A DNA stretch of 64,000 nucleotides from Diplocloster hominis (lineage in GTDB: Bacteria > Bacillota > Clostridia > Lachnospirales > Lachnospiraceae). The position numbers were made by a program, and so were the translations under genes. The stretch spans positions 1-64,000 of the forward strand of contig NZ_JAWDIY010000022.1 of NCBI RefSeq assembly GCF_032380655.1, in the 5' to 3' direction. Position 1 is the stretch's first letter, and each line of letters starts with the position of its first letter. The notes below the pieces were generated by a model. It did no database searches, was not told the DNA's origin, and worked only from the letters and a program-made list of their open reading frames with translations. Below are positions 17,744 through 26,651 of this stretch, piece after piece.

Positions 17744-18607
17744 TCACAAATGCACTTCCAGGAACCCTTCCCCCAGCACTTCACGGGCATCTGTCACAAT
17801 TACGAAAGCGTTAGGGTCCGTTTTGACCACGATTTGTTTGAGCTGCACGATCTCTTTTTTGGAGACCACACAGAATAGCATCAGCTTATCCGCCCCCGAG
17901 TACATCCCCTTGGCCGGAACGCCGGTCAGCCCTCTGTCCAGCTCGCTCATAATCATATCCGAGACCTCTTTTTGATGCTCCGTTATAATAAATGCCGCTT
18001 TTGAGAATTTTAATCCTTCTATAATTCCGTCCGACATTCTGGAAACCACAAAAATCGCGATTACCGCATACAATGCCTTGCTGATTCCGAATACATACGC
18101 GCCCACCAGCACAACCAGCGCGTCCACCACCTGCATGATCTGGGCGATGGTATAATGGGGCATATAGTGCTGGATCAGGGCAGCCACCATATCGGTTCCG
18201 CCTGTAGTGGCCCTGGCCAGGAACACCAGGCCGATTCCGATCCCACTGATCACGCCGCCGAACAAAGACGCCAGGACCAGGTCATCGATCATCAGGCTGA
18301 ATACCGGAATCACATACAGCCACGCGGAGAGAGCGACGGTAGCAAACAGCGTTCTTCCTATATAGCGGACTCCTTTTATTTTCGCCGCCAGCAGAAAAAC
18401 CGGAATATTCAGGCAAAGGTTCGTAAGCCAAAGAGGGATACCGCCTTTCAGCAGCGGCCCTGTCATTTCCTTGGCTATTATGGCGATACCTGTGAAACCG
18501 CCGGTAACCAGGCCATTGGGATCATAGATCACATTAATGGCCACCGCCATAAGCCCCGTACCTGCCAGGATCAGCAGATAATCCACCCAGGCACTTCTCT
18601 TATTCAT
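17744..18607 (-). CDS. YitT-family membrane protein (DUF161/DUF2179)
   Basis: 287-residue protein with about five or six hydrophobic helices in the first 200 residues and a soluble C-terminal DUF2179 domain (about 220-280; FIITEHQKEVSDMIMSELDRGLTGVPAKGMYSG). The family is widespread in Firmicutes and its transport or signalling function is not settled. The start codon overlaps the stop codon of the WecG/TagA-type gene by 4 bp, so the two are translationally coupled. A terminator follows. Confidence 0.9.
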   Translation of the reverse strand: MNKRSAWVDYLLILAGTGLMAVAINVIYDPNGLVTGGFTGIAIIAKEMTGPLLKGGIPLWLTNLCLNIPVFLLAAKIKGVRYIGRTLFATVALSAWLYVIPVFSLMIDDLVLASLFGGVISGIGIGLVFLARATTGGTDMVAALIQHYMPHYTIAQIMQVVDALVVLVGAYVFGISKALYAVIAIFVVSRMSDGIIEGLKFSKAAFIITEHQKEVSDMIMSELDRGLTGVPAKGMYSGADKLMLFCVVSKKEIVQLKQIVVKTDPNAFVIVTDAREVLGEGFLEVHL

Positions 18608-19296
18608 TCTTCCTGATTCTCCTTTTCCTGATCTCGGTACTTCGTGACCCTTCTCTTGAAAATGCTCTTCTCAATCAGTTTGCTCAGCCAGCTGGTTTTT
18701 ATTCCTGTATCACTCATCCCATTCTGGCTTTTTCCCAAACCGACCCACACTTTCGCATTGATCTTCTGCTTATTCCTGATCACGAACTCTTCCTGAAAAG
18801 GAGAATTTAATGCCGCCATTACCACATCCGGCACAACACTGTTAATCTCGTTCACTATGACATCCTCATCCCCGGTATTCGTATCCGTGGCGCAGCTGCC
18901 CACAATATTAACCATAGGATGATGTTCTGCCATGTATTCGTAAAATTTTTCAAGTTCCATTTCTGTATTCGTCAGTAAGAACAGACTTTTATGCTCGCTT
19001 TGCAGCATTTTGATCAGTTCCCGCAGGAATACGTTATCCTCGATCTCCTGCACCCGCTGCGGGTCCGGCATCTCCAGTATACTGAGAATCTCTTTTTCTC
19101 TGGCCATACACAGATCCATAGACCTGATCGCCTCTTTTAATTCCGGGTCTTCGTCCGCTGCGACAAAGAGCTCCGGTGTCAATAGCTCCAGGCTGTTCAG
19201 ACAGTCATTTTCCAGATATTCTTTTACCAGCTCCAAAGCTTCCTGTGCGCTGTAGTCCATAATCTGCAATCCCAAAATATTCATAACCTGACTCAT
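18604..19296 (-). CDS. WecG/TagA/CpsF-family glycosyltransferase
   Basis: 230-residue protein (from 19296) similar to enzymes that move N-acetylmannosamine or a related sugar onto an undecaprenyl-linked GlcNAc in teichoic-acid or polysaccharide synthesis. Recognisable parts are MNILGLQIMDYSAQEALELV, SLFLLTNTEMELEKFYEYM, NSVVPDVVMAALNSPFQEEFVIRN and VWVGLGKSQNG. The start is uncertain: the ATG at 19296 has a GGTGAT site close by, whereas a frame extending to a TTG at 19365 has none. Several positions differ from typical WecG (for example ELLTPELFVAADEDPEL), so the exact acceptor is unclear. The gene lies behind a leader of about 340 nt with strong secondary structure. Confidence 0.78.
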   Translation of the reverse strand: MSQVMNILGLQIMDYSAQEALELVKEYLENDCLNSLELLTPELFVAADEDPELKEAIRSMDLCMAREKEILSILEMPDPQRVQEIEDNVFLRELIKMLQSEHKSLFLLTNTEMELEKFYEYMAEHHPMVNIVGSCATDTNTGDEDVIVNEINSVVPDVVMAALNSPFQEEFVIRNKQKINAKVWVGLGKSQNGMSDTGIKTSWLSKLIEKSIFKRRVTKYRDQEKENQEE

Positions 19297-19397
19297 CTTA
19301 TCACCCGGCAGTTTATCTGCCTTCAACTTTCCAGATTTCTTGCCTATCAAACGCAGGCAGTCCAATTCGTGTGTGCACCAGTTATCTGGGACCGGTG

Positions 19398-19539
19398 CTG
19401 GTGTGCCGACCTGTTCATGTCCTAACTAACAGCGCTGATAATTTCGTCACTTGGCAAGGCATCGCCGACTGACGGCAACGCGGCAGATGACGAAAGAGGC
19501 AGTGTTGATAGTTAGGATATGAGCATGTCCGTACACTAG
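19398..19539. repeat. 142-bp imperfect palindrome, element D
   Basis: The strand reads CTGGTGTGCCGACCTGTTCATGTC at one end and the reverse complement CTAGTGTACGGACATGCTCATATC at the other (19398 pairing with 19539), continuing through CCTAACTA and TTTCGTCA to a centre near TCGCCGACTGACGGC. It sits in the leader between the predicted promoter at 19641-19669 and the WecG/TagA gene, so it would be transcribed as a large hairpin. It shows no sequence match to elements A, B or C. Confidence 0.75.
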
Positions 19540-19640
19540 TCCTATTGAACCTTCCACACTCAATAAATTTGAGATCTTAGACCCGAAAATCGCGGGAGGG
19601 GGCCCCCGCTTATTTCAATTATAACCAGATATACGTACCT

Positions 19641-19669
19641 AGTATAACAAACCGATTTTTACTTTGCAA
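19641..19669 (-). promoter_or_regulatory. Predicted promoter of the WecG-YitT operon
   Basis: Minus-strand TTGCAA (19664-19669) and TATACT (19641-19646) are spaced by 17 bp. A start near 19634 would give a leader of about 340 nt that includes the GC hairpin and element D. Confidence 0.5.
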
Positions 19670-19798
19670 GTAGGAATTTTGTACTGTTGAGGCCGGAATT
19701 TTGTACCTGCTGCTTTGCTGAAGGTGTTTTAGGGTTGGCTGATATGTTGGTCAATCAATAAAAATGAGCCCTGGAGTGGGTTGTTATGAATATAGTTT

Positions 19799-19825
19799 TA
19801 TAGTAAGATTATAATTATTACTATA
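19799..19825. promoter_or_regulatory. Candidate operator upstream of the GH2 gene
   Basis: TATAGTAA and TTACTATA form 8-bp perfect arms around an 11-bp centre that contains TATAAT. Such a palindrome over a -10 element suggests a repressor site for the GH2 gene. No good -35 was found, so the promoter itself is uncertain. Confidence 0.35.
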
Positions 19826-19965
19826 ATGTTTCATTGTCTAACTTAGTTTTTTATAAGGTTTTTGGTCAAGTTCAGATTTATCTGGATTATAGGTTTTTAT
19901 GATTTCGGTAGATTTTCGGTTGGATATTAGTTTTATAAATATGTCGATGGAAGGGATGACGCGGT

Positions 19966-21768
19966 ATGGGTGAAAATTTGGATGGCTTGAGAACGCTATA
20001 TACGAAGTGGGGGAAAAAGGTGGACCGGGAGTGTCCGCTGCCGGAGCATCCACGGCCGCAGCTGATGCGCGGGCATTGGCAGAATTTGAATGGGGTGTGG
20101 GAGTACGCGATTCTGGATGGGGTGCCGGGGAGGATTCCCGATCGGTTTGACGGGGAGATCGTGGTGCCGTTTTCGCCGGAGAGCGCTCTGTCGGGCGTGG
20201 GAAGAATGCTTGAACCGGGCCAGACTTTGTGGTATTCGAAGAAGGTACCTTTTGACGCGGTGGACAAGGAGCGGGTTCTGCTTCACTTTGGAGCGGTGGA
20301 TCAGTGCTGTACCGTGTATTGCAATGGGAATACCGTGGGGACGCATGAGGGCGGTTATTGGCCGTTTTCCCTGGATATTACGGAATTTTTGAAGGATGGG
20401 GCGAATCTGATTCAGCTGGCGGTTACGGATGAATCGGATGGCGGACTGCAGGCTTACGGGAAGCAGCGAATGGAGCGGGGCGGAATCTGGTATACTCCCC
20501 AGAGCGGGATCTGGCAGACGGTCTGGGCGGAGTATGTGCCGGAAGTCTATATTCGGGATCTGAAGATTACTCCTCGCTATGATGAGGGGTGTGTAGATTT
20601 TACTCTGTTTTTTCAGGATCATCTGCCGCCTTCGGAAGTGTTGGTGGAGATTTTTGACGGGGACACGGCGGTGGTGCGGGAGAAGTTTCAGAGTAACCGG
20701 TTCCGGGTGGCGGTTCCGGAATTTAAGAGCTGGAGCCCGGAATCTCCGTTTCTCTACCGGGTTATTTTGACCGTAGGTGAGGACTGCGTGGAAAGCTACT
20801 TTGGGATGCGTAAGTTCGGAATCGCGGTGGATGAAAAAGGCTGTCCCAGGCTGGCGTTAAATGGACGGCCGGTTTTCCATAACGGACTGCTGGATCAGGG
20901 GTATTTTAGCGACGGGCTTTATACGGCGCCGTCGGATGAGGCCATTGTGGAGGAGCTGAGTCGGGTGAAGGCGCTGGGCTTTAACATGCTCCGTAAACAT
21001 ATAAAGATCGAGCCTATGCGGTGGTATTATCACTGTGATCGGCTGGGGCTTTTTGTATGGCAGGATTTTGTCAGCGGAGGAGGGCCTTTTGATATCTGGG
21101 CGGTCCGGAATCTTCCGTTTTTGGGTGTGGAGGTGAAGGATAACCGGTACAAGATGCTGGGGAGAAGAGATCCTCTGGGACGCAGAATATTTGAAAAGAA
21201 TATGAGGGATACGGTTAAGGCCCTGTATAATGTGGTGAGTCTGGCTGTCTGGGTCCCTTTTAATGAAGGCTGGGGACAGTTTGACGCGGTACGGATCACA
21301 CAGGCTCTGCACAAGCTGGACCCCACCAGGCTGATCGATCATGCCAGCGGCTGGTATGATCAGGGAGCGGGGGACATCCGCAGTTATCATGTGTATAATA
21401 AGCGGTTCCGGATGAAGAAAGATCCATGCGGACGTATTCAGGCGCTGACGGAATTCGGGGGGTATAGCTGGCCCTGCCGGAAGCACATGGTGTCCAGACG
21501 GCTGTTTGGGTACCGGATTCTGAAGAGCCGGGAGGAACTGACAAAAGCTTATGAGAAGCTTTACCGGGAAGCGGTGCTGGCCAACGTGGAACTGGGGCTG
21601 AGCGCAGCCGTATACACCCAGGTCAGCGATGTGGAGGATGAGATCAACGGCCTGTTTACTTATGATCGTGCCGTGCTTAAGGTGAATAAGGAGACGGTCC
21701 GGGGGATTAACCGGGAGATTCAGGAGATGTTTGAAAAAGTAACCGCTGCAGTTCCTGATACGCTTTGA
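19966..21768 (+). CDS. GH2-family glycoside hydrolase
   Basis: 600-residue protein without signal peptide. A sugar-binding jelly roll (about 35-195), an immunoglobulin-like domain (about 195-285) and a TIM barrel (about 290-575) match the GH2 family (beta-galactosidase, beta-glucuronidase, beta-mannosidase). The acid/base Glu434 lies in F-N-E-G-W-G-Q and the nucleophile is probably Glu496 in T-E-F-G-G. It is much shorter than LacZ, as for many gut GH2 enzymes. The substrate is not predictable. Codon choice (many GGG, CGG and GCG codons) looks different from clpB or lon nearby, which may hint at transfer. Its last 62 bp overlap the 3' end of the convergent PfkB kinase gene. Confidence 0.88.
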   Translation: MGENLDGLRTLYTKWGKKVDRECPLPEHPRPQLMRGHWQNLNGVWEYAILDGVPGRIPDRFDGEIVVPFSPESALSGVGRMLEPGQTLWYSKKVPFDAVDKERVLLHFGAVDQCCTVYCNGNTVGTHEGGYWPFSLDITEFLKDGANLIQLAVTDESDGGLQAYGKQRMERGGIWYTPQSGIWQTVWAEYVPEVYIRDLKITPRYDEGCVDFTLFFQDHLPPSEVLVEIFDGDTAVVREKFQSNRFRVAVPEFKSWSPESPFLYRVILTVGEDCVESYFGMRKFGIAVDEKGCPRLALNGRPVFHNGLLDQGYFSDGLYTAPSDEAIVEELSRVKALGFNMLRKHIKIEPMRWYYHCDRLGLFVWQDFVSGGGPFDIWAVRNLPFLGVEVKDNRYKMLGRRDPLGRRIFEKNMRDTVKALYNVVSLAVWVPFNEGWGQFDAVRITQALHKLDPTRLIDHASGWYDQGAGDIRSYHVYNKRFRMKKDPCGRIQALTEFGGYSWPCRKHMVSRRLFGYRILKSREELTKAYEKLYREAVLANVELGLSAAVYTQVSDVEDEINGLFTYDRAVLKVNKETVRGINREIQEMFEKVTAAVPDTL

Positions 21769-22648
21769 GAACCTGATCTTTTGTGGCCAGCCAATCCCGG
21801 AAGGCGGTAGCGCTTCCCGCAGCGATGCCCATGCGAAACGCGGCGGCGTAGTCCTGTTCTTTCAGATACCCGGCCAGGAATCCGGCTACCATAGAGTCCC
21901 CGGAACCAACAGAATTTACCAATATGCCGGATGGGGCCGGGGAGGCGTGGAACCGCCCTTGGCCGTCTATGAGAAGAGCACCATCTTTTCCCAGGGATAC
22001 CAGTACGTTAAGGGCGCCATCCTGTTGTATCCGGATCGCTCCCTGCTTGATTTTATCCATCGTGTCACACCGGATGCCGCAGAGCTCTTCCAGCTCCGCG
22101 GCATTTGGTTTTACCAGGAACGGATGGTATTTTAACGCATTTTTTAAAAGATCCCCCGTGGCGTCTACCACTATACGCGTTTTGCGGTCCTGCAGTCTGC
22201 GCATGATCTGTTCGTAGATGTCGGTGGGCAGGGAATTCGGTATGCTTCCGGCTAATACCAGGATATCCTCCGGGCCGCAGGCATCCAGCCTTTGGAACAG
22301 CGCATCCAGAGCTTCCGATGGAATATGGGGACCCTGGCCGTTGATTTCGGTTTCTTCCCCGGACTTGATTTTTATATTGATCCTGGAATTCCCGCTCTGC
22401 AGCGGAATGAATTCCGCGTCACAGCCGTTTTCTGCCAGCAGCCGTTCTATTTCTCTTCCAGTGAATCCTGCCGAAAACCCAAGAGCTTTGCTGGCATATC
22501 CCAGATTAGACAGCATGATCGACACATTGATTCCCTTTCCCCCCGGATACAGCGCCTGCGCTTCCGACCGGTTGGTGGCTCCCTCTGCCAGATTCGGAAC
22601 CCATACGATATAATCTAATGATGGATTGAAAGTTACTGTGTATATCAT
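21707..22648 (-). CDS. PfkB-family sugar-phosphate kinase (1-phosphofructokinase / tagatose-6-phosphate kinase type)
   Basis: 313-residue cytoplasmic kinase. It has PfkB signature 1 (YPGGKGINVSIMLSNLG) and signature 2 with the catalytic Asp in NSVGSGDSMVAGFLAG, and starts with the MIYTVTFNPSLDY typical of FruK/LacC. Such enzymes phosphorylate fructose-1-phosphate or tagatose-6-phosphate to the bisphosphate. The start at 22648 has an AGGAGA site; the open frame further upstream overlaps the neighbouring gene and was rejected. No fructose PTS or lac operon lies beside it, so the substrate remains open. Its 3' end overlaps the convergent GH2 gene by 62 bp. Confidence 0.87.
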   Translation of the reverse strand: MIYTVTFNPSLDYIVWVPNLAEGATNRSEAQALYPGGKGINVSIMLSNLGYASKALGFSAGFTGREIERLLAENGCDAEFIPLQSGNSRINIKIKSGEETEINGQGPHIPSEALDALFQRLDACGPEDILVLAGSIPNSLPTDIYEQIMRRLQDRKTRIVVDATGDLLKNALKYHPFLVKPNAAELEELCGIRCDTMDKIKQGAIRIQQDGALNVLVSLGKDGALLIDGQGRFHASPAPSGILVNSVGSGDSMVAGFLAGYLKEQDYAAAFRMGIAAGSATAFRDWLATKDQVLKAYQELQRLLFQTSPESPG

Positions 22649-22673
22649 TGCGTCCTCTCCTAATCTTTCGTAA

Positions 22674-23795
22674 TTAATTTTTGCGGAACGTATTAAAATC
22701 ATCCACCAGGCTTTTTACATCCCGGATCAGATCATCAAAGATCCCTGCTTTATACAGGTTCAGGATAATCAGGCCCAGCGGGACAGCCAGAATCATCCCC
22801 AGCACCCCGTCTAACCGGTATCCCAGGAACATGAATAACAGGGTCATCAGCGGATCCAGCCCCACGGAATCCCCCACCATCTTCGGCTGGATCAGCTGGC
22901 GGATCAGCTGGCTCACGCCATAGATGATCAGCAGGCCAATGGCCATCCGGTAATCCGAGGTTAAGATTTTAAATAACGCCCAGGGGATCAGCGCCGTTCC
23001 TGTACCAAAGAATGGTAAAAAGTCCAGAACAGCAATAAGTATCGCAAAGATTATCGCATAGTTGACTCCCAGGAATACGAATCCGATAAACAAAATCAGT
23101 GCCACGATTCCCATAATTTTGAACTGCGCTTTGAAATATCCGCCCAGTATATGCTTAAAATCCCCGGTAATCATGTCCACTTTCTTCTGGATGGCCTGAG
23201 GCGTATGGCGTCGGAAAAATGCCAGGATTCTCTCCCGGTCGGCAATGAAGAAATAGGCGGATAACACAGCAAAAATAATGGAAATCAGCACAGACGGAAG
23301 ATTCCTTGCGATATTCCCCGCAGCCGCCACGGTAGGCTTGCCGATTCCCTGCATGATCCCGCTTACGTAACTGCCAAAATCAGCAGACACCTCCGCCCAC
23401 CAATCCTGTACGTCCTGCGGCAGTTTTTGGAAAAAAACGGAAAGCTTCTGCCCCGCTTCCGCAAAATCCATGGATACCGATTCATACATTTCAGGCAGAT
23501 TTCCGACAAAACTTCCCAGCTCGGTGATAATTTTTGATATGGCCAGATAGCCAACCAGCACCACCAGCGCCAGAGTCCCGATAATGATCAGCATGGAGCC
23601 ATGCTTGCGTACGATCTTCAGCCTGCGCTCCAGCAGCCGCACCAGGGGATTCGCGATCATCGCAATGATCCATCCTATGACCAGCGGCATGAAGAATACG
23701 ATCAGCCTCGGGGCAAAATAGCACAGCAGCACAATTCCCACAATCCAAATCAGCAGATTCAATATCGTCTTGAAGTATTTTGTGGCCTTATTCAT
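22674..23795 (-). CDS. AI-2E-family transporter (PerM/YtvI-like)
   Basis: 373-residue membrane protein with paired N-terminal helices, a central soluble stretch (about 120-190) and about five further helices. The C-terminal RQLIQPKMVGDSVGLDPLMTLLFMFLGYRLDGVLGMILAVPLGLI is the family hallmark. Proposed roles include quorum-signal or Na+/H+ transport, and related YtvI proteins act in sporulation; the actual cargo is not evident. Start at 23795 follows AAGGATAAGG; the longer frame lacks a site. The kinase gene starts 25 bp after its stop, so the two may be cotranscribed. Confidence 0.85.
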   Translation of the reverse strand: MNKATKYFKTILNLLIWIVGIVLLCYFAPRLIVFFMPLVIGWIIAMIANPLVRLLERRLKIVRKHGSMLIIIGTLALVVLVGYLAISKIITELGSFVGNLPEMYESVSMDFAEAGQKLSVFFQKLPQDVQDWWAEVSADFGSYVSGIMQGIGKPTVAAAGNIARNLPSVLISIIFAVLSAYFFIADRERILAFFRRHTPQAIQKKVDMITGDFKHILGGYFKAQFKIMGIVALILFIGFVFLGVNYAIIFAILIAVLDFLPFFGTGTALIPWALFKILTSDYRMAIGLLIIYGVSQLIRQLIQPKMVGDSVGLDPLMTLLFMFLGYRLDGVLGMILAVPLGLIILNLYKAGIFDDLIRDVKSLVDDFNTFRKN

Positions 23796-24099
23796 AACCT
23801 TATCCTTCCCCACACCAATTATGATAGCTATCCTATTTTTCGCTATGAGCACTTTATGCCCGTATTTTAGGTACTTATAAATGATTTTGTGCGCAAAATG
23901 GCAAAATTTCGGTTCCGTTGAATCCGGGTTAGGTACTTATGCGCGGCGCATGAAAAATAGTCAGCGAAAAGCTTGTCTATCTTGTAAGTTATATTACAAC
24001 AATCGAAATTTTAGAACTGTTCGATAACGATTTCTTCCCTCTTATTTTATCAGAGAACCATGGCCGCTACAAGAGAAAGCTGCCCCGCTACTTTCCAAA
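23796..24099. other. Intergenic region upstream of the AI-2E-family gene
   Basis: 304 bp between two minus-strand genes. It must carry the end of the zinc-transporter operon and the promoter of the AI-2E gene. The 12-mer TTAGGTACTTAT occurs twice (about 23869-23880 and 23928-23939), which could be a regulator site. No clear terminator, gene or RNA was recognised. Confidence 0.4.
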
Positions 24100-24933
24100 C
24101 TACTTTCCATGCCGTGAATAGAAGTACGTAGCGAAGAAGATCACCGACGCGATGATGACAATCGTTGGCCCGGTAGCCGTATTCACATAATAGGATATAA
24201 TGAGCCCCACAATGCCGGAGAACAGGGAGAACAAAATGGAGAAGAAATGGTACTCCCGCATATTTTCAGAGATGTTCCGGGCAGAGGCCGCGGGCAGGAT
24301 TAAAAGCGCATTGATGATCAGGATTCCCACCCACTTGATGGAGAGCATGACGATCACTGCGATGCAGACTGCGAAGAGATTTTCGATCAGTTTTACCCGG
24401 ATTCCCCGGCTGGCGGCGAGGGAACGGTTGATGCTGATGGAGTTCAGCTGGTTAGAACAAAGAATCCAGAAAATCAGTGTTCCTATGAGCAGCAGGACCA
24501 GGTAGAGGATTTCCCGGGGGGTTATGCTTAAGATATCCCCAACCAGCAGGCTCGAATATTTGCTGAAATTACCTCCCTGGGCCAGGATAACCAGGCCCAC
24601 GGCAATGCTGAAAGAGGAGAACACTGAAATGACCGTATCCGTTGCCATCAGGTTTCTGCTCTTAATCTGGTTCAGTGCGAGAGCAAAGAGTACCGCAAAG
24701 ATCAGCATGGCAAGGTTGGTGTCCGGTATCCCGAACAGGACGCCGACAGCTACACCGGTCAGGGCGGAGTGCCCCAGAGCGTCGGAAAAAAAGGCCATTT
24801 TGTGATTTACTATCATGGTACCCAGGATACCGAACAGAGGGGTGATCAGCAGGATGGCCAGAAAAGCCTGCTTCATAAAATCATATTGTACCCAGGAAAA
24901 AGGCAGGACGGATTCCAGCAGTTCATAGATCAT
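24100..24933 (-). CDS. Zinc/manganese-type ABC transporter permease (ZnuB family)
   Basis: 277-residue protein with about eight membrane helices, of the ABC-3 family. The text AFLAILLITPLFGILGTMIVNHKMAFFSDALGHSALTGVAVG is characteristic. It forms the membrane channel for the metal transporter with the two upstream genes. Its start overlaps the ATPase gene by 4 bp. It is the last gene of the long tig-clpP-clpX-lon-engB-znu run. The family cannot distinguish Zn2+ from Mn2+. Confidence 0.93.
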   Translation of the reverse strand: MIYELLESVLPFSWVQYDFMKQAFLAILLITPLFGILGTMIVNHKMAFFSDALGHSALTGVAVGVLFGIPDTNLAMLIFAVLFALALNQIKSRNLMATDTVISVFSSFSIAVGLVILAQGGNFSKYSSLLVGDILSITPREILYLVLLLIGTLIFWILCSNQLNSISINRSLAASRGIRVKLIENLFAVCIAVIVMLSIKWVGILIINALLILPAASARNISENMREYHFFSILFSLFSGIVGLIISYYVNTATGPTIVIIASVIFFATYFYSRHGK

Positions 24934-25694
24934 TTCGCATCCTCCTGTTCTAATTGATAGCGTACGGCTCCGAATACGCCCCGGAATTCATCGCTTTCGA
25001 ATACCTCCGCAGGCGGGCCGTCTTTTAAGATTCTGGTGTCCAGAAGAATTACTTCGTCGGCATATTCAGCCACATATTCCAGATCATGGGATACCAGAAT
25101 AATAGCCAGATCATGATTGTTTTTGTAGTCATAGATCGTACGGTAGAATTTGGCCATACCGTTTTGATCGATGCCGGAGGCAGGCTCGTCCAGGATCAGC
25201 AGGTCCGGCTCCTGGATCGTCGCCAGGGCTAAAAGCACCCGCTGAAGCTCCCCGCCGGACAGATTGCAGACCTGCTCATCGATCAGGTGTTCCACCTGAA
25301 AGTTAGACAGCTGCTCCCGGATTCTTTCATACTCTCTCCGGCTCTTTTTTAAGAAAACCGGGACCAGGCTTGAAAAACCCGCGATCAGATCATATACGCT
25401 GGTGGGGGTGTTTTTGTCGATATTTATACTCTGGGGGACATAACCGATGTGCAGGCTCTGTACCTGCCCGTTTTCCTGGTTCGTAAATACGATCTCGCCG
25501 GTGTGGGGGATCTCTCCTAACATTGCTTTGACCAGTGTGGATTTACCCGCGCCGTTTTTGCCTATGATGACATTTAATTTTCCACAGTGAATATGGATAT
25601 TGATATCCTCCAGGATCACTTTTCCTCCCCGGACCACACCGATATGATTCATTTTTATACAGTGCAGGCCGCAGGGCTCTGTGTGTATTCCCAT
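24930..25694 (-). CDS. Zinc/manganese-type ABC transporter ATPase (ZnuC family)
   Basis: 254-residue ABC ATPase with Walker A GKNGAGKST, signature LSGGELQRVLLALA, Walker B LLILDEPASGID and the switch His in VSHD. It powers metal uptake through the adjacent ZnuB-type permease. The gene begins 3 bp after the stop of the binding protein gene. Confidence 0.94.
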   Translation of the reverse strand: MGIHTEPCGLHCIKMNHIGVVRGGKVILEDINIHIHCGKLNVIIGKNGAGKSTLVKAMLGEIPHTGEIVFTNQENGQVQSLHIGYVPQSINIDKNTPTSVYDLIAGFSSLVPVFLKKSRREYERIREQLSNFQVEHLIDEQVCNLSGGELQRVLLALATIQEPDLLILDEPASGIDQNGMAKFYRTIYDYKNNHDLAIILVSHDLEYVAEYADEVILLDTRILKDGPPAEVFESDEFRGVFGAVRYQLEQEDAK

Positions 25695-25697
25695 GAA

Positions 25698-26651
25698 TTA
25701 CAGCGCCTCCCTTAATACTGCCAGATTTTCTTCCATACCCTGGATATAGCTGTCGGGATTCCCATCCCCCGTGACCAGGGAATCCAGGACATATACCCTG
25801 GTGCCGCTTTCTTTTGCAACTGCCTCGGCCACCTTCGTGCTGTACTGTTTCTCCACAAACAGCATTTTTACGTCTTTTTCTTTGATCACCTGCAGCAGAT
25901 GGGCCAGCTGGCCGGCGCTCAGGGTATTATCCTCTTCAAGCTCGATGACATCCGCTACCTGTAACCCGTACGCGTCCGCAAAATAGGCAAAAGAGTCATG
26001 GAAAATAATAATATTGGTCTGCCCGGCCTCCCGGGTGATCTCTTTTGCTTCCGTCTGGAGCGGTTCCAGCTTTTTGCAGTACATATCCGCATTTTGGCGG
26101 TACTGATCCGCATGAGCCGGGTCCAGGGCTGCAAGTCCCTTTGCAATGTTATCCACTTCCTGCATATATTTGGACACATCCATCCACACATGAGGATTCC
26201 TGTCCCCATGGTCATGCCCTTTATCCATGTCTGCCTCCGTCCCGGATATTCCGAACGTTTTTACCTCAAGCATGGCTACCCCGTCGCTGGCTGTGATCAC
26301 CGGCAGCTCAGGGTAATTTTTCAGCACTGTGTCCAGAAAGCTCTCGATCCCGCCGCCATTGATGATAAACGCATCCGCGCCGGACAAAGTCTGCATATCT
26401 TCCGGGGACAGCTGATAGTCATGGAGACAGCCGGTCCGGGGCCTGGTCATATTCGTAAGACGTACGCCGGGGATATCCCCGATGACATTTTCAGCCGCGA
26501 TATACATAGGATAAAAGGAGGTGACCACCTCAAGTGTTCCCTCCCTTTCCTCATGCGGCTCTTCTGTAATTGTGGTAAAATGAATCACCGCGGCGCTGAT
26601 CGCAGTGATCATCGCCAGCAGGATTCCTGTAAATACATATTTATTCTTCAT
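25698..26651 (-). CDS. Zinc-type metal-binding protein of an ABC transporter (ZnuA family)
   Basis: 317-residue cluster A-I binding protein. Ligand motifs CLHDYQLSPED, NPHVWMD and FHDSFAYFADAYG correspond to the metal-binding His/Glu/Asp set, with a short charged loop DKGHDHGDRNPH typical of zinc-specific members. The N-terminus is a hydrophobic helix (about 6-25) without a lipobox Cys, so it is probably membrane-tethered by an uncleaved helix rather than by lipid. The start overlaps the end of engB by 11 bp, a sign of coupled translation. Zinc is favoured by the His-rich loop but is not proven. Confidence 0.9.
   Translation of the reverse strand: MKNKYVFTGILLAMITAISAAVIHFTTITEEPHEEREGTLEVVTSFYPMYIAAENVIGDIPGVRLTNMTRPRTGCLHDYQLSPEDMQTLSGADAFIINGGGIESFLDTVLKNYPELPVITASDGVAMLEVKTFGISGTEADMDKGHDHGDRNPHVWMDVSKYMQEVDNIAKGLAALDPAHADQYRQNADMYCKKLEPLQTEAKEITREAGQTNIIIFHDSFAYFADAYGLQVADVIELEEDNTLSAGQLAHLLQVIKEKDVKMLFVEKQYSTKVAEAVAKESGTRVYVLDSLVTGDGNPDSYIQGMEENLAVLREAL

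Larger units (their letters stand above)
19297..19965. other. Divergent intergenic region with structured leader
   Basis: This 669-bp stretch lies between the WecG/TagA gene (minus) and the GH2 gene (plus). It holds element D (19398-19539), a GC hairpin GCGGG...CCCGC (19589-19606) that might end transcription, the minus-strand promoter, a direct repeat GGAATTTTGTAC (about 19674-19711), and an AT-rich plus-strand part with an inverted repeat at 19799-19825. No gene was seen. Confidence 0.6.

Noticed and set aside
20857..21486. Minus-strand open frame of 209 codons inside the GH2 gene
   Set aside because: Antisense shadow of a gene with clear catalytic motifs; no start signal and no recognisable protein.
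23949..23966. Word AAAAATAGTCAGCG shared with the TetR leader at about 40375
   Set aside because: A single shared 14-mer is expected several times by chance in 64 kb, and the second site has a hairpin partner that the first lacks.
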